A DNA stretch of 34,192 nucleotides from Fimenecus sp045633505. Lineage in GTDB: Bacteria > Bacillota > Clostridia > Oscillospirales > Acutalibacteraceae. Made by a program: the position numbers and the translations under genes. Each line of letters begins with the position of its first letter. Position 1 is the first letter of the stretch. Below, one piece after another: positions 32,262 to 34,192 of the stretch. Location of the stretch: contig JAZQYK010000083.1 of the NCBI GenBank assembly GCA_045633505.1, forward strand, positions 1 through 34,192. Reading direction: 5' to 3'. The notes below the pieces were generated by a model. It was not told the DNA's origin. It saw only the letters and a program-made list of their open reading frames with translations, and did not search any database.

Positions 32262-34190
32262 ATGAAAAAGACAAAAACTTTATGTTCAGTTTTTCTGTGT
32301 TTGTTGCTTATGCTTTCTGCTTTTGCAGTAAATTCAAGTGCATTAACTGACACAGGTGAATCCCTTGCAAGTGCGGTTTACAACTTCTATTACCCAGAGG
32401 GTGTTAATTTGATTGACACAAATGAAGAAGTTATTGACGGAGAAGGCTTTAGTGCCAACACCGTCGCAAATCATCTTGCTTGGCACAGTCCGTCTTATTT
32501 CAGATATTATTACGTTGACTGTGAAAGCTATGGTTATTATGAAGTTCCTTATGACGTTTTTATGTCTGAAGCAGAGACTCTTTTTGATTGCAGAACTGAT
32601 TTAGAGGATGCAAACGGTCTTTTCTCTTATGACGAAGCAACAAATTCTTTTGTTATGTATGACGGCTTCGGTGACGAAGGAGTTCAAACTGATATAATTT
32701 TTTACGGTTATGTTCCCGCCGGAAGCAAGTACATTACGTACAGTTATGAAATCGATGCTGAAGAGGCATACGAATATACCGCAGGCGACGTTGAGGGTGT
32801 TGACTATATTGAACTTACGGTAACACTTGACGATATGGTCGGAACAGCGTATTTCCGCGTTACAAACATTGTTAAAGCAATTCTTACTTGCGACGGAAAC
32901 GATGCAAAATTATATTCTTGGGAAACGGTTGACCACATTCCTGAGTTATCTACTATGGTCGTTGAATTTGACGGTTCTGTTTTCTACGGTTGGGATTATG
33001 AAGACGGCAACTGGTATTACTACAACAAAGACGTTAAGGTAAGAGACTCTTTCATTTTCGACGGTTACGGATTTTATTATCTTGATGAAGATGGAGTAAT
33101 GTTGGCAAATCAGTGGTTTGAAATCACTACTGGCGAATGGATTTACTTTGACGAAAGCGGCGCTCTTGTTTCAAGCGGCTGGGTTGAAGTTGACGGCGAC
33201 TGGTACTACATCGGTGAAGAAGGTACAAGAGTTTCTAACCAATGGGTGAAGGATAGCAAGGGTTGGTGCTATCTTGGTTACGACGGCAAAATGGTTACTA
33301 ACGGCTGGGCTGAAGACAGCGTTGGTTATTGTTATTTAGGCGCTGACGGCTATATGATAACTAACAAATGGATTCACGACGGCGTTGGCTGGAGTTATCA
33401 GGATGCAGGCGGACATTCAGTTTGCAATAAATGGATGAAAGACAGTGTTGGTTGGTGTTATCTCGATGACGTGGGATATATGGTAACGAACGGTGTTGTG
33501 CCTGACAGCTATGGCTTGTGCTTTGTAAATGAAAGCGGTTATATTGTTTATAGCCAGTGGATTGAAGACAGCGAAGGCTACAAATATTACGTAAATGCCA
33601 ACGGTTATGTGGGTAAAGCTCAATGGGTTTTAGCTTATGATTACGAATGGTATTATGTAGATGCAAACAGCCGCATGGTTAAAAACAGATGGATGAAAGA
33701 CAGTCAGGGTTGGTGCTATCTCGGTGCCGACGGCAAGATGATTACTGAAAAATGGATGAAAGACAGTTACGGTTGGTGCTATTTAGGTTGGGACGGCAGA
33801 ATGGTAACAAATGGCTTTGTAGAAGACAGCGTTGGTGTTTGCTATGTTGGCTCAGACGGATATATAGTAACTAACAAATGGATGCACGATGGTTACGGCT
33901 GGATTTATTTGGATGCTGGCGGACACGTTGTAACTGAAAGATGGGTTAAAGACAGTGTGGGCTGGTGCTATATTGACGAATATGGATATTGCGTTACAGA
34001 CGAATTCGTTGCAGACAGCCACGGTGTTTGCTATCTTGACGAAGAAGGCAGAATGGTTGTCGGCGATTGGGTGACGGTAGATGGCGACATCTATTATCTT
34101 GACGACGACGGTTACGTTGTAACGGGTGAGCAGGTTATTGACGGAGAAACGTATATCTTCGACGAAAACGGTTGCCTTATTGTTGAATAA
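32262..34190 (+). CDS. Secreted protein with 19 cell-wall-binding repeats
   Basis: This is a 642-residue exported protein. The start is ATG 32262 after GAGGTGA. The signal peptide covers about residues 1-28 (ending NSSALT). Residues about 29-240 form an acidic, Tyr-rich domain I do not recognise; strands such as FYGYVPAGSKYITYSYEID suggest a beta-sandwich. Residues about 243-642 are 19 tandem repeats of about 21 residues of the choline/cell-wall-binding type, many reading WxKDSxGWCYLGxDGxMVTN. They match those ending the LRR protein in this window. The repeats should hold it on the wall; no enzyme motif is visible, so it may be structural or adhesive. It has a very strong promoter. The stop lies two bases from the window end. 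Confidence 0.9.
   Translation: MKKTKTLCSVFLCLLLMLSAFAVNSSALTDTGESLASAVYNFYYPEGVNLIDTNEEVIDGEGFSANTVANHLAWHSPSYFRYYYVDCESYGYYEVPYDVFMSEAETLFDCRTDLEDANGLFSYDEATNSFVMYDGFGDEGVQTDIIFYGYVPAGSKYITYSYEIDAEEAYEYTAGDVEGVDYIELTVTLDDMVGTAYFRVTNIVKAILTCDGNDAKLYSWETVDHIPELSTMVVEFDGSVFYGWDYEDGNWYYYNKDVKVRDSFIFDGYGFYYLDEDGVMLANQWFEITTGEWIYFDESGALVSSGWVEVDGDWYYIGEEGTRVSNQWVKDSKGWCYLGYDGKMVTNGWAEDSVGYCYLGADGYMITNKWIHDGVGWSYQDAGGHSVCNKWMKDSVGWCYLDDVGYMVTNGVVPDSYGLCFVNESGYIVYSQWIEDSEGYKYYVNANGYVGKAQWVLAYDYEWYYVDANSRMVKNRWMKDSQGWCYLGADGKMITEKWMKDSYGWCYLGWDGRMVTNGFVEDSVGVCYVGSDGYIVTNKWMHDGYGWIYLDAGGHVVTERWVKDSVGWCYIDEYGYCVTDEFVADSHGVCYLDEEGRMVVGDWVTVDGDIYYLDDDGYVVTGEQVIDGETYIFDENGCLIVE
32985..34187 (+). repeat. 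Array of 19 cell-wall-binding repeats with a duplicated five-repeat block
   Basis: Each unit is about 63 bp. Units 5-9 (about 33241-33555) and 13-17 (about 33751-34065) share the same order of subtypes: KDSxGWCYLG, EDSVGxCYxG, HDGxGWxYxDAGGH, KDSVGWCY, then xxPDS/VADS. This points to duplication of a five-repeat block. Repeats 10, 11 and 18-19 are divergent. Confidence 0.75.
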
Positions 34191-34192
34191 AT

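Noticed and set aside
33000..34190. Repeats resembling the C-terminal repetitive region of large clostridial toxins
   Set aside because: No glycosyltransferase, protease or translocation domain is present; the N-terminal domain is small and follows a signal peptide, so this is a wall-binding surface protein.

Overview
The window is a chromosomal segment of a low-GC, Gram-positive anaerobe. Class Clostridia is likely, probably an Oscillospirales/Ruminococcaceae-type gut or rumen commensal. The grounds are AT-rich DNA with strong AGGAGG-type ribosome binding sites, Firmicute families (LCP, MecA, EF-P with Lys32, FtsW/PBP operon), Rnf-type membrane proteins, BspA-like leucine-rich repeats, and cell-wall-binding repeats of the GWCYLGADG type. 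No phage, plasmid, integrase, CRISPR, rRNA or tRNA was seen. The genus assignment is inference.

Layout: 1-7302 (+) is housekeeping: 5'-truncated gyrA, an LCP cell-wall ligase, a CPBP membrane protease, tadA and mnmE (both tRNA wobble modification), and a Mrp/Nbp35 Fe-S carrier, closed by a terminator. 7303-7612 has no gene and holds a GC-rich element of nested inverted repeats. 7613-8938 (-) encodes two small membrane proteins. 9102-12483 (+) is a cell-elongation/division operon: double-FHA protein, FtsW/RodA glycosyltransferase, class B PBP. 12632-17119 (+) is a giant LRR surface protein with a cell-wall-binding tail. rpe (+) and mecA (-) then converge and overlap.

18507-22339 (+) is a tightly coupled four-gene operon and the most unusual part of the window. 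It has RnfD-, RnfE- and RnfA-like membrane subunits followed by a membrane-anchored glycoside-hydrolase-like protein. No RnfB, RnfC or RnfG is present. By-eye alignment indicates that three of four Fe-S cysteines of the A/E pair are replaced and the flavinylation motif of D is altered. This looks like a repurposed Rnf membrane core.

22422-23441 (+) is efp plus a Cys/Asp-rich zinc-ribbon protein. 23523-28715 (-) holds surface and export functions: an M28 peptidase with membrane segments, a lipoprotein, a secreted lipase-like protein with a sortase-like tail, and a small membrane-anchored protein. 28862-34190 (+) holds a VanY-like protein lacking key active-site residues, a cytoplasmic GH2 glycosidase, and a secreted protein with 19 cell-wall-binding repeats. 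Much of the window serves the cell envelope: wall synthesis, anchoring, surface display and turnover.
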